DNA of 47,484 nucleotides from an uncultured Cellvibrio sp. Its GTDB lineage: Bacteria > Pseudomonadota > Gammaproteobacteria > Pseudomonadales > Cellvibrionaceae. Both the position numbers and the translations under genes were made by a program. Positions 17,585-26,514 of this stretch are shown here, piece by piece. Location of the stretch: NCBI GenBank assembly GCA_946481095.1, contig CAMLML010000031.1, positions 1 through 47,484 of the forward strand, in the 5' to 3' direction. The notes under the pieces are model-generated. The model did not search any database and was not told where the DNA came from. It was given only the letters and a program-made list of their open reading frames with translations. Each line of letters begins with the position of its first letter. The stretch's first letter is position 1.

Positions 17585-19915
17585 ATGACCAGACGTAAAA
17601 AACGTTCAGCCAAGTCCAAGCCCGTAAAATCTGTCACGACAAAATGGGGCCGCTTTTGGCGTTGGACAATTTACTCCATATTATTTTTTATGCTGGTGAT
17701 GTTGGTCTGGACGTTATATCTGGATGTACAGGTCAGAAAAAAATTCGAAGGAAAAAAATGGGCCTTGCCTGCTCGTGTTTATGCGCAACCGCTGGAGTTG
17801 TATCAGGGGTTGAGTTTGACACCGGATTTGTTCGAACAGGAATTAAAAGCTCTGGGGTATGGTTTATCAGGTGATATTCGTCAACCCGGGCAAGCCAAAA
17901 AACGGGTTTCCTCTTTTTCATCCAGCATCGAGTATCAAGTACACAGTCGTGGATTTGTGTTTTGGGATAAGACTGAAAGCTCGCAAATGTTTCGGGTCAC
18001 TATTGCCAACGGACAAGTGGCTTCATTGGTTGATCAGGCCAGTGCGGATTTACCCTTGGTACGTATGGAGCCACAGGAAATTGGTGGTTTTTATCCCGCC
18101 AATCAGGAAGACAGGCTGTTGGTTAAATTGACCGACTTGCCACCCATACTGGGTGAAACTTTATTGGCCGTTGAAGACAAACATTTTCTGGAGCATCACG
18201 GTGTGTCGCCTATGGCAATTTTGCGCGCAGCCTGGGTGAACCTGAGTCATGGTGGTGTTCGTCAGGGCGGCAGTACCATCACACAACAATTAGTGAAAAA
18301 TTTTTACCTTTCCAATGAACAAAGTATTTTGCAGCGGAAAATTCCGGAAGCAATTATGGCGGTTTTGTTGGAGATCCATTACAGCAAGGCTGAAATTCTG
18401 GAAACCTATGTCAATGAAGTGTTTTTAGGTCAGAGCGGACCGCGTGCGATTCATGGATTTGGTTTGGCGGCGCAGCATTATTTTCGGCGGCCTATCAGTG
18501 AATTGAATGTGCAACAGGTTGCGTTGTTGGTGGGCCTTGCAAAGGGGGCTTCTTATTACAATCCATGGCGACACCCTGAGCGCGCAAAGGAAAGACGCAA
18601 TTTGGTGTTGGGTGTGATGTTGGCTGAACAATTAATTACTGAAGAGCAATTCAAAACTGCCCGGACAACACCTCTGGGAGTTGTAGCGGATGCGTCAGCG
18701 AGTACGACCACTTATCCGGCATTTATGGATTTGGTCAAGCGCCAGTTGAAACAGGATTATCGCGAGGAGGATTTACGCAGTGAAGGGCTGAGAATATTCA
18801 CCAGTTTTTCACCGACCTTGCAGCGACAAGCTGAAGCTACATTGGTAGCCCGGTTGCAACAAATGGAAAGCCGCATCAAGGAAAAAAATACTCAAGCTGC
18901 GATTGTGGTGACATCGGTGGGCAGTGGTGAAGTGCTTGCGTTGGTGGGAGATAAAAACCCGCGTTTTGAGGGGTATAACCGTGCACTTGATGCCAGACGC
19001 CAAATGGGTTCATTGATGAAACCCTTTGTATATCTGGCTGCATTGGAAATTCCGCAGATGTACAACCTGATGACGACCATCAGTGATGATCCTGTTGAGT
19101 ACCAATCCGGTGGTCAAAAATGGGAGCCACAAAATTATGACAAAGTCAGCCACGGCAATTTACCTTTGATAGAAGCTTTGGCTAATTCCTTTAACCAGTC
19201 CACTGCCCGTTTGGGCATGACCCTGGGTTTATCCAAAGTGGTAAAAGCGGTCAGAAAGGCCGGTTATACGGGTGAGATGAAAGAGTTGCCCTCATTGTTA
19301 TTGGGTGCGCAGGAAATGACGCCTTTTGAGGTTGCCGGTATTTATCACACTCTGGCAGCAGATGGCGTTCATGTTCCGCTGCACGCTATTCGCGAAGTAT
19401 TAACGGCAGACGGCCAGCCTCTCAAACGTTACCCGCTCGAATTGGAACAGCAATTTTCGGCAGAAAGCATTTTTCAACTGCAATATGCCTTGCATCAGGT
19501 CACCACCATGGGGACCGGAAGAAGCGCTGCAATTCAATTACCCGCTGATTTGAGGGTGGCAGGAAAAACAGGCACTACCAATGATCAACGCGATAGCTGG
19601 TTCGCCGGTTTTTCCGGTGAGCACCTGGCGGTGGTCTGGATGGGTAATGACGACAATTCGGTCACGCCTTTCAGTGGCGCCAGTGGTGCATTACAAATCT
19701 GGGTTGATTTTATGAAAAAAATACCAACACGCTCATTGAATCAGGAGCCACCACCAGGCGTAGTATTTGATTGGCTTGACAGGGAAACAGGTAATTTGAG
19801 TGCCGAAAATTGCAAAGGTGCTACCTGGGTACCGATTGTTGAGGAATTTAAACCCTTGCAAACTGCCGATTGTGAACTGGTTGAGGGTGGCTGGTTCAGG
19901 GGTATATTTAATTAG
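17585..19915 (+). CDS. mrcB: Bifunctional penicillin-binding protein 1b
   Basis: Peptidoglycan glycosyltransferase/transpeptidase anchored in the inner membrane. The 776 residues show a basic cytoplasmic tail, one membrane segment at about 25-47, a UB2H-like region, then GT51 (EDKHFLEHHGVSPMAILRAAW near 195 and QGGSTITQQLVKNFYL near 225). The transpeptidase has the serine SxxK in GSLMKPF near 478, SxN in SFNQSTARLG near 537 and KTGTTNDQRDSW near 660. The UB2H domain is where the lipoprotein LpoB would bind. Transcribed away from the PfkB gene. Confidence 0.97.
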   Translation: MTRRKKRSAKSKPVKSVTTKWGRFWRWTIYSILFFMLVMLVWTLYLDVQVRKKFEGKKWALPARVYAQPLELYQGLSLTPDLFEQELKALGYGLSGDIRQPGQAKKRVSSFSSSIEYQVHSRGFVFWDKTESSQMFRVTIANGQVASLVDQASADLPLVRMEPQEIGGFYPANQEDRLLVKLTDLPPILGETLLAVEDKHFLEHHGVSPMAILRAAWVNLSHGGVRQGGSTITQQLVKNFYLSNEQSILQRKIPEAIMAVLLEIHYSKAEILETYVNEVFLGQSGPRAIHGFGLAAQHYFRRPISELNVQQVALLVGLAKGASYYNPWRHPERAKERRNLVLGVMLAEQLITEEQFKTARTTPLGVVADASASTTTYPAFMDLVKRQLKQDYREEDLRSEGLRIFTSFSPTLQRQAEATLVARLQQMESRIKEKNTQAAIVVTSVGSGEVLALVGDKNPRFEGYNRALDARRQMGSLMKPFVYLAALEIPQMYNLMTTISDDPVEYQSGGQKWEPQNYDKVSHGNLPLIEALANSFNQSTARLGMTLGLSKVVKAVRKAGYTGEMKELPSLLLGAQEMTPFEVAGIYHTLAADGVHVPLHAIREVLTADGQPLKRYPLELEQQFSAESIFQLQYALHQVTTMGTGRSAAIQLPADLRVAGKTGTTNDQRDSWFAGFSGEHLAVVWMGNDDNSVTPFSGASGALQIWVDFMKKIPTRSLNQEPPPGVVFDWLDRETGNLSAENCKGATWVPIVEEFKPLQTADCELVEGGWFRGIFN

Positions 19916-19993
19916 CTCGGGGTGAATCCGAATGTTTGTTGTGCGGGTCTCAATCAATAAGATTAAACGGGTAACAACAGGTTTGGGGAAGCT

Positions 19994-20626
19994 ATGACTG
20001 CACATCCTATTTATTCACATAAAGTATTGGCATTGATTCTTTGTAGCTTGATGCTTTTGCTTTTATCCCTTCCCAATCGTGCGGAAGAAATTGTGGGAAT
20101 TATTGTTGAAGGTGACACGCCAAAGACGCTGGAGACCAATCAAATCCTGCCTGCAGTGAATGTTGAACAAATAAATTCGGATCAGATTGAAGATAGCATT
20201 AAACAGCATTTTGAACATTTCACTCCTCCATCACCGGAATCACTGAGTGCCGGATTCAATGAAATGTTGTTGATTCCTGTAGTGGCAATTATTGTGGTCA
20301 TAGGGGGTGGCTTTCTTTTTATCATAGCCTTGGTGGTTGCACGCTATCGCGCATTGGCACAAAAACGGACGCAGCATCAGGAGTTGATCCAAAAATTTCT
20401 GGATGCCGGCCGTGATGTGCCTGAAGAATTGTTGACTGATTTTGATGGTAAAAGCCAAGCCAATCTATCCAAAGGAATTAAAGAAACACTTGTCGGTTTG
20501 GCGCTAATGGTTTTTCTGACTGTACTGATTGGTTTTGAAATAGGTGCTGTAGGGCTCATTGTTATCGCGGCGGGCTTATCCCGTTTGGCGATATGGAAAT
20601 TATCGCAACCTAAAAAATCTGCCTGA
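19994..20626 (+). CDS. DUF6249-type membrane protein
   Basis: A 210-residue protein with a cleavable-looking signal or first helix (about 11-29), an extracytoplasmic stretch, one strong membrane segment at about 92-115, a charged cytoplasmic part with the family-like element QELIQKFLDAGRDVPEELL near 128, and two more helices at about 155-195. DUF6249 proteins are commonly next to ECF sigma factors, as here. Function is not known; a membrane role in the sigma signal is inferred. Confidence 0.8.
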   Translation: MTAHPIYSHKVLALILCSLMLLLLSLPNRAEEIVGIIVEGDTPKTLETNQILPAVNVEQINSDQIEDSIKQHFEHFTPPSPESLSAGFNEMLLIPVVAIIVVIGGGFLFIIALVVARYRALAQKRTQHQELIQKFLDAGRDVPEELLTDFDGKSQANLSKGIKETLVGLALMVFLTVLIGFEIGAVGLIVIAAGLSRLAIWKLSQPKKSA

Positions 20627-20639
20627 TTCGTTAACAGCG

Positions 20640-21185
20640 ATGATTTCAGATCAGGACTTAATCGCGCGAGTGGTGGCGCATCAGGATCAGCATGCATTTT
20701 CGCAGCTGGTTTTGCGTTATCAATCGCAATTGCGCAGCTGGGCAAGACGCCTCAGTGATGGTGATATACACTTGGCTGATGATCTGGCTCAGGAGGCATT
20801 CATCAAAGCTTATAAAGCTTTATCGGCGTTTCGTGGCGACTGCAAATTTTCAACCTGGTTGTATCGGATTACTTTTAATATTGCTGCTAACCGTTGGCGT
20901 GGTAAAAAAATTCAATGGTGCGAGTTGGATGACAATGAAGAAGTGGAATCTGAAACTTCTGAAATTGATCAATATCACGCTAAAAAAGATCTTGCGGCTG
21001 CTATGCAGCTGTTGAGCCCGGCGCAAAAAATGGCAATCGGTTTGTGTTTTGAAGATGGTTTTTCTCACGAAGAAGCAGCGCTGGTGATGAGTGTGCCTTT
21101 GGGAACTTTGAAAACCCATATCAATAGAGGCAAACAAAAATTGCAACACGCATTATCAGCCTGGCAAGGTGCCTTGCATGAGTAA
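20640..21185 (+). CDS. ECF-type RNA polymerase sigma factor
   Basis: A 181-residue sigma-70 family member with only regions 2 and 4. Region 2 runs about 20-85 (HLADDLAQEAFIKAYKALSAF, then KFSTWLYRITFNIAANRWR). Region 4 runs about 125-175 (SPAQKMAIGLCFEDGFSHEE, then VPLGTLKTHINRGKQKLQ). ATG 20640, 13 bases after the DUF6249 stop, gives the conserved start; the frame opens 27 codons earlier inside that gene. The following small membrane gene starts six bases on, forming a probable three-gene operon. Confidence 0.95.
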   Translation: MISDQDLIARVVAHQDQHAFSQLVLRYQSQLRSWARRLSDGDIHLADDLAQEAFIKAYKALSAFRGDCKFSTWLYRITFNIAANRWRGKKIQWCELDDNEEVESETSEIDQYHAKKDLAAAMQLLSPAQKMAIGLCFEDGFSHEEAALVMSVPLGTLKTHINRGKQKLQHALSAWQGALHE

Positions 21186-21191
21186 TTTAAA

Positions 21192-21521
21192 ATGAACGAC
21201 GATAATTTTGAACAATTGTTGAAACAACATTTTCAACAAACCCGTGATTATATTGATGACGATGGCTTTACCGGGCGAGTAATGTCACAGTTACCTCGTC
21301 AGCAGGAATTTAATCCCTGGGTTAAACAGATTATTTTCTGGGTTCCATTGTTGTTGGTCAGTATTCTGGTATTGTCCAATTTGCCAGTGCTACAACTGGT
21401 GCATGGAGTGTCCGCTTTCTTTCTGGCGATGAATATAAAACAATTTGTCGTGAGTGGAATATTTGTCGCTGTGGCTGTGTTATCGATAGGATATTTTTTA
21501 TTTTCAGATAACTCTGCCTGA
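21192..21521 (+). CDS. Small membrane protein after ECF sigma, possible anti-sigma partner
   Basis: The 109-residue product has a soluble acidic N-terminus of about 45 residues (FEQLLKQHFQQTRDYIDDDG) and two hydrophobic segments at about 47-70 and 80-103. It directly follows the sigma gene, the usual place for an anti-sigma factor, and the N-terminal segment would face the cytoplasm. No zinc-finger HxxxCxxC anti-sigma motif is present. The anti-sigma role is inferred from position and topology only. Confidence 0.8.
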   Translation: MNDDNFEQLLKQHFQQTRDYIDDDGFTGRVMSQLPRQQEFNPWVKQIIFWVPLLLVSILVLSNLPVLQLVHGVSAFFLAMNIKQFVVSGIFVAVAVLSIGYFLFSDNSA

Positions 21522-21573
21522 ATTAGGTTTGAAAAATAATATAACAATAATTTGCACAACATGAGGTATAAAA

Positions 21574-22125
21574 ATGATAAGAGATTCTTCGTCAGGTTAC
21601 GGCATTTTCACCATATTATTCCATTGGGTAACGGCAGCAGTCACTTTACTGATTTTTGGATTGGGAATTTACCTGATACATTTCGGTGGTTATTCCTCGC
21701 CAAATTTCTTAAAAATTGCGCATTTCCATTATGCAATGGGCAGCTTGTTGTTTATCTGGGTGGCAATCAGGTTATTGTGGCGCCTGACCAGTAAAACCCC
21801 GGTTGCCTTGACCCAATCGTTATTGACCAACATCATCATTAAACTGATCAAGTTCAGTCTGTACCTGTTGTTGTTTGCGATTATTATCACGGGTTATCTG
21901 ACCTGTACCTATGAAGGTCAATCGATTGATGTATTTGGTCTTTTTCAGGTGCCATCACTGATATTGCTGGATAACGAGCAGCTGAATATAGTGTCGCTGG
22001 CCCACAAATATTTGTCCTGGGTACTGATCGTGATTGTTGTTATTCATGCGTTGGCGGCATTGATACATCATTTTATTCGCAAGGATAAAACTTTGATCAG
22101 GATGATTAAGCCAGGTATTAAATAA
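21574..22125 (+). CDS. Cytochrome b561-family protein
   Basis: Di-heme inner-membrane electron carrier of about four helices; 183 residues is the normal size. Candidate heme histidines sit at HWVTAAVTLLIFGLGIYL near residue 13, HFHYAMGSLLFIWVAIRLLW near 49, HKYLSWVLIVIVVIHALAAL near 149 and HHFIRKD near 170. Partner oxidase or dehydrogenase is unknown. It lies 52 bases after the sigma operon and could be read from it. Confidence 0.92.
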   Translation: MIRDSSSGYGIFTILFHWVTAAVTLLIFGLGIYLIHFGGYSSPNFLKIAHFHYAMGSLLFIWVAIRLLWRLTSKTPVALTQSLLTNIIIKLIKFSLYLLLFAIIITGYLTCTYEGQSIDVFGLFQVPSLILLDNEQLNIVSLAHKYLSWVLIVIVVIHALAALIHHFIRKDKTLIRMIKPGIK

Positions 22126-22160
22126 CTCGGCGTATCATGCAGTTTTTAACATTACAGAAT

Positions 22161-22184
22161 AAAAAAAGGCGGAAGAGATCCGCC
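22161..22184 (-). terminator. Second minus-strand terminator beyond the pectate lyase gene
   Basis: On the minus strand a GGCGG/CCGCC stem (22168-22172 with 22180-22184) with a seven-base loop is followed by seven T (22167-22161). It backs up the stronger hairpin at 22244 and protects cytochrome b561 from leftward read-through. Confidence 0.7.
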
Positions 22185-22237
22185 AAACTGGTTAATTATT
22201 TTTAGAGTTAGATTTTTTATAAAGTGGTGTGAGCCTG

Positions 22238-22271
22238 AAAAAATCCCTTTGATGACGAATCATCAAAGGGA
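22238..22271 (-). terminator. Strong intrinsic terminator of the pectate lyase gene with TTCG loop
   Basis: A perfect 12-pair stem (22244-22255 with 22260-22271) closes a four-base loop that reads TTCG on the minus strand, followed by six T (22243-22238). It begins eight bases after the pectate lyase stop codon (22279). Confidence 0.92.
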
Positions 22272-22278
22272 AAGTGGA

Positions 22279-23655
22279 TCAACGGGAAATACCTAATACT
22301 GCATAAGGGTCAATGACGCCAGCACCAGTGTTTTGCGTTAACTTCGCAGGCAGACTGGCAGCATCTTCCAATACATAGTTGTAATAAGTGTAAGGATCAA
22401 ATGCGGTACCGCGTGTTTGGGCAACACCTGAATCAACAAACACATTGTAACGTTCAACTATATCGCCAGGACCTGATTCGGCATAACCAACCAATGTTGG
22501 GAAAGGAACGCCCTGGAAATAATTTCCTTCAACCACCAGATCGCCTTCCTGGGTAGAAGTTGCACCGTATTCTTTGTTGTTCAGGTAATAGTTGTTGTAA
22601 ACATGCACTTCACCGTAACGCAAACGTGGATGACGGCTTGCAGTGCCGTTAAACCAGTTGTGGTGAATAGAGACTTTTAAAAATCCTACATCAGAAGATG
22701 CACTGTCACTGTGACCTATCAACATGGTTTTTGCATGGTTGAAAAACTTGTTGTAAGAAATAGTGATGTAGCTTGATTGACGTGTGATATCAAACAAACC
22801 ATCGTGGTTAGTTGCTTCAGGGTCGGCAACATCACCATCTGTGAAAGTACAGTGGTCTACCCATATATGATGTGAGTTTTGATTAATTTTGAGTGAGTCA
22901 TCCGGCGCATTTTCAAAAGTAATATTACGAATAATGATGTTGCTGCGTTTGTACATTTCCAATCCGCCGCCTGTCAGCTTCGCGTTGTTAATGCCCATCA
23001 GTGTTTTGTTGGAGCGCAATGGTGTCATGCCATTTAATTGGATGGTGCCAGATACCAAAATGATCAGCGTATCGTTTGAATCCATGTACTGATTCAGTTC
23101 AGCGAAGTTGGTTGCTGTAACAACGGCACCGCCAGCACCACCAGTTGTAGTGGCAAGGCCCAATGCATCCACTGCAGCAAAACCATCAACACCTGAGGTG
23201 ACAACAGGTGCCAGGGAGCTTGAACTGTTGGATGATCTGGAACTGGAAGACACAGAGGATAAACTGGAGCTGCGAGAACTTGAACTGATAGACGAAATAC
23301 TTGAACTGCGCGAACTTGAGCTGATTGAAGATGAAACGGAGTTGGATCGTGAACTGGAAGAACTCGAAGAACGTGTTACGGAACTGGTAGAACTTTGGGT
23401 ATTGGGACGAGAGCATTCGTTAACGCCACCGGCAATACGGCCACCGAAAGTAGCTTCAGAGCAAACAAATGTTCCGCTCAATGTTTTGTAAAAAAATTTA
23501 TCAGCGCGACCAAAAGCGACGTTTGTGGATGTTGCAACAGAACAGGTTTTACCCTCATTGCAAAGTGTAACGTAACCTGAGGGTCTGTTCGCGGCATAAA
23601 GATCAGTGGCAAAACTGCAACTGAGTAAAAACAACAATAGTGATTTTAATTTCAT
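22279..23655 (-). CDS. Secreted family 1 pectate lyase with serine-rich linker
   Basis: Cleaves pectate by calcium-dependent beta-elimination, outside the cell. From ATG 23655 (GGGAGA five bases upstream) the product has 458 residues. The signal peptide ends about residue 21, in ATDLYA. A compact cysteine-containing module follows to about 84 (SGYVTLCNEGKTCSV, FGGRIAGGVNECS), probably an accessory or carbohydrate-binding domain. A serine-rich linker spans about 85-150. The catalytic parallel beta-helix holds VDHCTFTDGD, NHDGLFDIT and SRHPRLRYGEVHVYNNYY with the catalytic arginine. The frame opens 19 codons upstream, but that extension precedes the signal peptide. Confidence 0.94.
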   Translation of the reverse strand: MKLKSLLLFLLSCSFATDLYAANRPSGYVTLCNEGKTCSVATSTNVAFGRADKFFYKTLSGTFVCSEATFGGRIAGGVNECSRPNTQSSTSSVTRSSSSSSSRSNSVSSSISSSSRSSSISSISSSSRSSSLSSVSSSSRSSNSSSSLAPVVTSGVDGFAAVDALGLATTTGGAGGAVVTATNFAELNQYMDSNDTLIILVSGTIQLNGMTPLRSNKTLMGINNAKLTGGGLEMYKRSNIIIRNITFENAPDDSLKINQNSHHIWVDHCTFTDGDVADPEATNHDGLFDITRQSSYITISYNKFFNHAKTMLIGHSDSASSDVGFLKVSIHHNWFNGTASRHPRLRYGEVHVYNNYYLNNKEYGATSTQEGDLVVEGNYFQGVPFPTLVGYAESGPGDIVERYNVFVDSGVAQTRGTAFDPYTYYNYVLEDAASLPAKLTQNTGAGVIDPYAVLGISR

Positions 23656-23997
23656 TCTATTCTCCCGGATGATAGGAATATCGAAATTGTGAGTGTGTGG
23701 ATTAAACAGCAATGAAAATTAACCCGATGTTATTATCAGCCGATTTATGAATGACGATGCTTTTTCGAACAGCTATTATTTTTATCCCGATGCTCAAATA
23801 AAAACGGGTTCGGGATGTTCAGACCGGGCGGAATTGTACAGTAACGACATGAGTACCTATGTGATAAGTTATTCACTTTTAACTAAAGCCAGGTCTCATT
23901 TTTATGATTGATAAAAACAGTTGAACCTGTAATGTGATCACTCAATGATGAAATATATGACAGATTGGTTTGATCGAATTGTTTATGGAAATAACCC
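23656..23997. other. Divergent intergenic region, pectate lyase / GH18 lipoprotein
   Basis: This stretch of about 340 bases holds no supported gene. It must carry the divergent promoters of the pectate lyase and the GH18 lipoprotein. I see a seven-base inverted repeat ATCCCGA/TCGGGAT at about 23781-23813, and a third CCCGATG near 23732, which might be operator-like, but I cannot assign a regulator. Confidence 0.4.
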
Positions 23998-25035
23998 ATG
24001 AAAATAATATTGATTGCGGTCTTGTGGACTTTATGTGCAGCTTGTTCACAACAAGATAATCCAAAGCAGACCCGGTGTTTGCCGATTGTTGCGGTTTACC
24101 CAACCTGGTCAGCCAATCAATTACCACTTGAAAATATCCCCTGGAATAAATTTACTCACATTACGCTTATCTTTGTTTTGCCTGGTGCCGATGGTAGTTT
24201 GCATACGGCTGATGTGGATAAGATAATTGATCCGCTGGTGAAAATGGCCCATGAGAAAAATAAAAAAGTATTTGTGTCTATTGGTGGAGCCATAGGTTAT
24301 GGCGATGCATTTCAAAAAATTGCCGCAGACAAAAACCTGTTAAAAATCTTTGCGAAAAATGTAAATGATTACGTGGTTGCACATAAAATTGATGGCATTG
24401 ATATAGATTGGGAATATTGGACGAAACAAGCCGTGCACCAACAAGGCGGTAACGATCCCATCGAAAGTAGATTGCTGGTCGATTTGCTTGCCGCCTTGCG
24501 AACAGAGTTACCCGACGACATTCAAATGACAGCCGATATTTTTGCAGGCTATTGGTATGGCGAACAATATCTTCCCGAAATTCAGCAATATCTCGATTAC
24601 GCTGTCCTTATGGCTTACGATTTTACCGGTGCCTGGGAATCATCACCGGTTACTCATCATGCAGATTATTCAACTTTCAAAAAAAGCATTGAATATGTGT
24701 TGGATCGCGGTTTTCAAAAAGATAAATTACTCGTCGGTTTTCCTGCTTATGGCATAGAGTTTGTTGATGGTAAAAATAACTCGGTTAACAAAGATTATCC
24801 CCACAGGCGTATTGTTGAAATAATCAAACAGAAAAATACTGATATTGAATCGGGAAGGATAGGTAATGTATTTTTCGAAACACCGGATTTAGTCAGAAAT
24901 AAATCCCGCTATATACTTGACCATCAGCTTGCTGGAGTTTTCATGTTTGAATTAACGCAAGATACGCTGGATGATAAAACCAGTTTATTAAGTGCCAGTA
25001 ATCAGGTCATATCACCTGACCTTTGTGAAAAATAA
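23998..25035 (+). CDS. GH18 (chitinase-like) lipoprotein
   Basis: A 345-residue glycoside hydrolase family 18 protein with a lipoprotein signal (LCAAC, lipidated cysteine at 16). The catalytic DxxDxDxE is intact in DGIDIDWE with E139 the acid/base. Other family parts are KVFVSIGGAIGYGDAF near 90 and LMAYDFTGAWESS near 208. The barrel's last strand reads GVFMFELTQD where many chitinases have tryptophan in place of the first F. It probably acts on chitin or peptidoglycan-type beta-1,4-GlcNAc glycans at the cell surface; the substrate is inferred. Confidence 0.92.
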   Translation: MKIILIAVLWTLCAACSQQDNPKQTRCLPIVAVYPTWSANQLPLENIPWNKFTHITLIFVLPGADGSLHTADVDKIIDPLVKMAHEKNKKVFVSIGGAIGYGDAFQKIAADKNLLKIFAKNVNDYVVAHKIDGIDIDWEYWTKQAVHQQGGNDPIESRLLVDLLAALRTELPDDIQMTADIFAGYWYGEQYLPEIQQYLDYAVLMAYDFTGAWESSPVTHHADYSTFKKSIEYVLDRGFQKDKLLVGFPAYGIEFVDGKNNSVNKDYPHRRIVEIIKQKNTDIESGRIGNVFFETPDLVRNKSRYILDHQLAGVFMFELTQDTLDDKTSLLSASNQVISPDLCEK

Positions 25036-25047
25036 CATGGAATCTCT

Positions 25048-25557
25048 ATGAAAAAATTATCCCTTATTTTACTTTGTGTTCTGTGTATTGCTTGCAGTAC
25101 TACCCGGGATGCCGATAAAGACCGAAAAGAGATTAATAATGCGTTGACTTCTCCACTTAAGGATTTGAACTTGATACGTGAAAAAATCCCTGAAGTTTTA
25201 TTAAAAGCAGAAGAATACCCATATGCCGTACCTGTTGCGTCGAATTGCAAAGAATTGAAACAGGAAATTCAGGCTTTAAATCGGGTGTTGGCTCCTGATA
25301 TTGATCAGAAAAATAAAAAAACAGCTGACCGTTTACAATTAAGCGCTGATGCCGTGGGTGATGCATCGCTTGATGCCATTAAACGCACCACTGAAAGTGT
25401 AATTCCTTACCGATCCTGGGTCAGAAAATTAACAGGTGCAGAACGCACATCAAAAATGGTTGCCAATACAATCAAAGCCGGAAATTTACGGCGCGCGTTT
25501 CTGAAAGGATTTACAGCAAAAAGTTGTAGCGAATCAATAAATTCACACTCGCAATGA
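25048..25557 (+). CDS. Small lipoprotein of unknown function
   Basis: A 169-residue product with a lipoprotein signal MKKLSLILLCVLCIAC (Cys 16). The mature part is helical and charged, with two cysteines (near 67 and 163). No family is recognised. It starts 12 bases after the GH18 gene and is probably co-transcribed with it. Its last 15 bases overlap the end of the convergent DUF4256 gene. Confidence 0.8.
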   Translation: MKKLSLILLCVLCIACSTTRDADKDRKEINNALTSPLKDLNLIREKIPEVLLKAEEYPYAVPVASNCKELKQEIQALNRVLAPDIDQKNKKTADRLQLSADAVGDASLDAIKRTTESVIPYRSWVRKLTGAERTSKMVANTIKAGNLRRAFLKGFTAKSCSESINSHSQ

Positions 25558-26088
25558 ACCGCGAAATCCACGAACGTTATAGTAAGATTGCGCACCATTG
25601 TGATAAGTAAAAACATGATTGTAGCGGCGGTCACAAAAAAGGGCGCCATCAAGTTTGCGAATTTCATTGGGTGTTTTTATCCAGCTGGATGTTTTGAGAT
25701 CAAATTCGCCCAATGTTTGTAAATGCCGATATTCTTCTTCTGTCAGCATTTCAATGCCCATGGCTTTTGCCATATCCACTGCATTATTTTCCGGTTTGTG
25801 CTCTTTGCGTGAGTCCAGTGCAGCCTTGTCATAACAAACACTGCGACGACCTTTAGGACTTTCTGCTGCACAATCGTAAAAAATAAATTCACTGGTTTTT
25901 TTGTCAAAGCCCACAACATCCGGTTCACCACCGGTTTTTTCCATTTCATCAAGTGATTTAAGTTTTTTGGGATTGGCTTCCAGTTTTGCGTGTACCTTTG
26001 CCCAATCAATATCCTTATGACGATTCATATTTTTCTCAAAGCGTACTTGCAACAACTTTATTAGTTCTTCGCGTTGTTTTACATTCAT
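25543..26088 (-). CDS. DUF4256 family protein
   Basis: Cytoplasmic 181-residue protein. The pattern EKTGGEPDVVGFDKKTSEFIF, then DCAAESPKGRRSVCYD and SSWIKTPNEIRKLDGALFCD matches DUF4256, a conserved family of unknown function found in many bacteria. The family-wide conserved residues (GGEPD, ESP-GRRS-CYD, DRRY) are retained. It overlaps the convergent lipoprotein gene by 15 bases. Confidence 0.9.
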   Translation of the reverse strand: MNVKQREELIKLLQVRFEKNMNRHKDIDWAKVHAKLEANPKKLKSLDEMEKTGGEPDVVGFDKKTSEFIFYDCAAESPKGRRSVCYDKAALDSRKEHKPENNAVDMAKAMGIEMLTEEEYRHLQTLGEFDLKTSSWIKTPNEIRKLDGALFCDRRYNHVFTYHNGAQSYYNVRGFRGSLRV

Positions 26089-26140
26089 GATTTATAACCT
26101 CACCAAATTTTTTGAAGTGTGTGGTGTCTATCAACTCCAC

Positions 26141-26461
26141 CTACGAACTTATCTGTAAAATATCTGACTCGATATTTCCGTAGGTTTTGAGTACTTGAGA
26201 AATAACGACTTTGTAACCATTTAGCCATTTTTCTTGAGATGCTTTCGCTTGTAAATGTTTGGGATGCTCCATAAGTATGCGAAGTGCTTCCAGTGATTCC
26301 CAGTAATATACATTCGAAATATAACCGTTGTCTGGGTTTTCCCATGACTCCTCGCCTAAATATCCCGGAATTGATTTTGCTGCATCGGCTATAGCTTTAT
26401 CGAGCTCGTAAAACTCGTCGTCAAATTGCTTTTTTAAAAAAATAAAAGTTGATGAATACAT
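26141..26461 (-). CDS. Dimeric alpha/beta-barrel protein, antibiotic-biosynthesis-monooxygenase-like
   Basis: A 106-residue protein with the ABM/EthD-like ferredoxin fold pattern: an N-terminal beta strand YSSTFIFLKK, a helix, PGYLGEESWENP, NVYYWESLEALRILMEHPKH and a final KWLNGYKVVISQVLKTYG. Proteins of this type are small dimeric oxygenases or heme-binding enzymes; the substrate is unknown. It lies at the left side of the cassette-like region and could itself have arrived as a cassette, but no full attC flanks it. Confidence 0.75.
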   Translation of the reverse strand: MYSSTFIFLKKQFDDEFYELDKAIADAAKSIPGYLGEESWENPDNGYISNVYYWESLEALRILMEHPKHLQAKASQEKWLNGYKVVISQVLKTYGNIESDILQISS

Positions 26462-26514
26462 GTTTTTGATGCCTGTGATTAATTTTGGCTAAGACTGTTT
26501 CGGTGAATCGCATG

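Noticed and set aside
23108..23491. 127-residue plus-strand frame rich in Glu and Leu
   Set aside because: It is the antisense of the serine-rich linker of the pectate lyase. The repeats come from the serine codons on the other strand.
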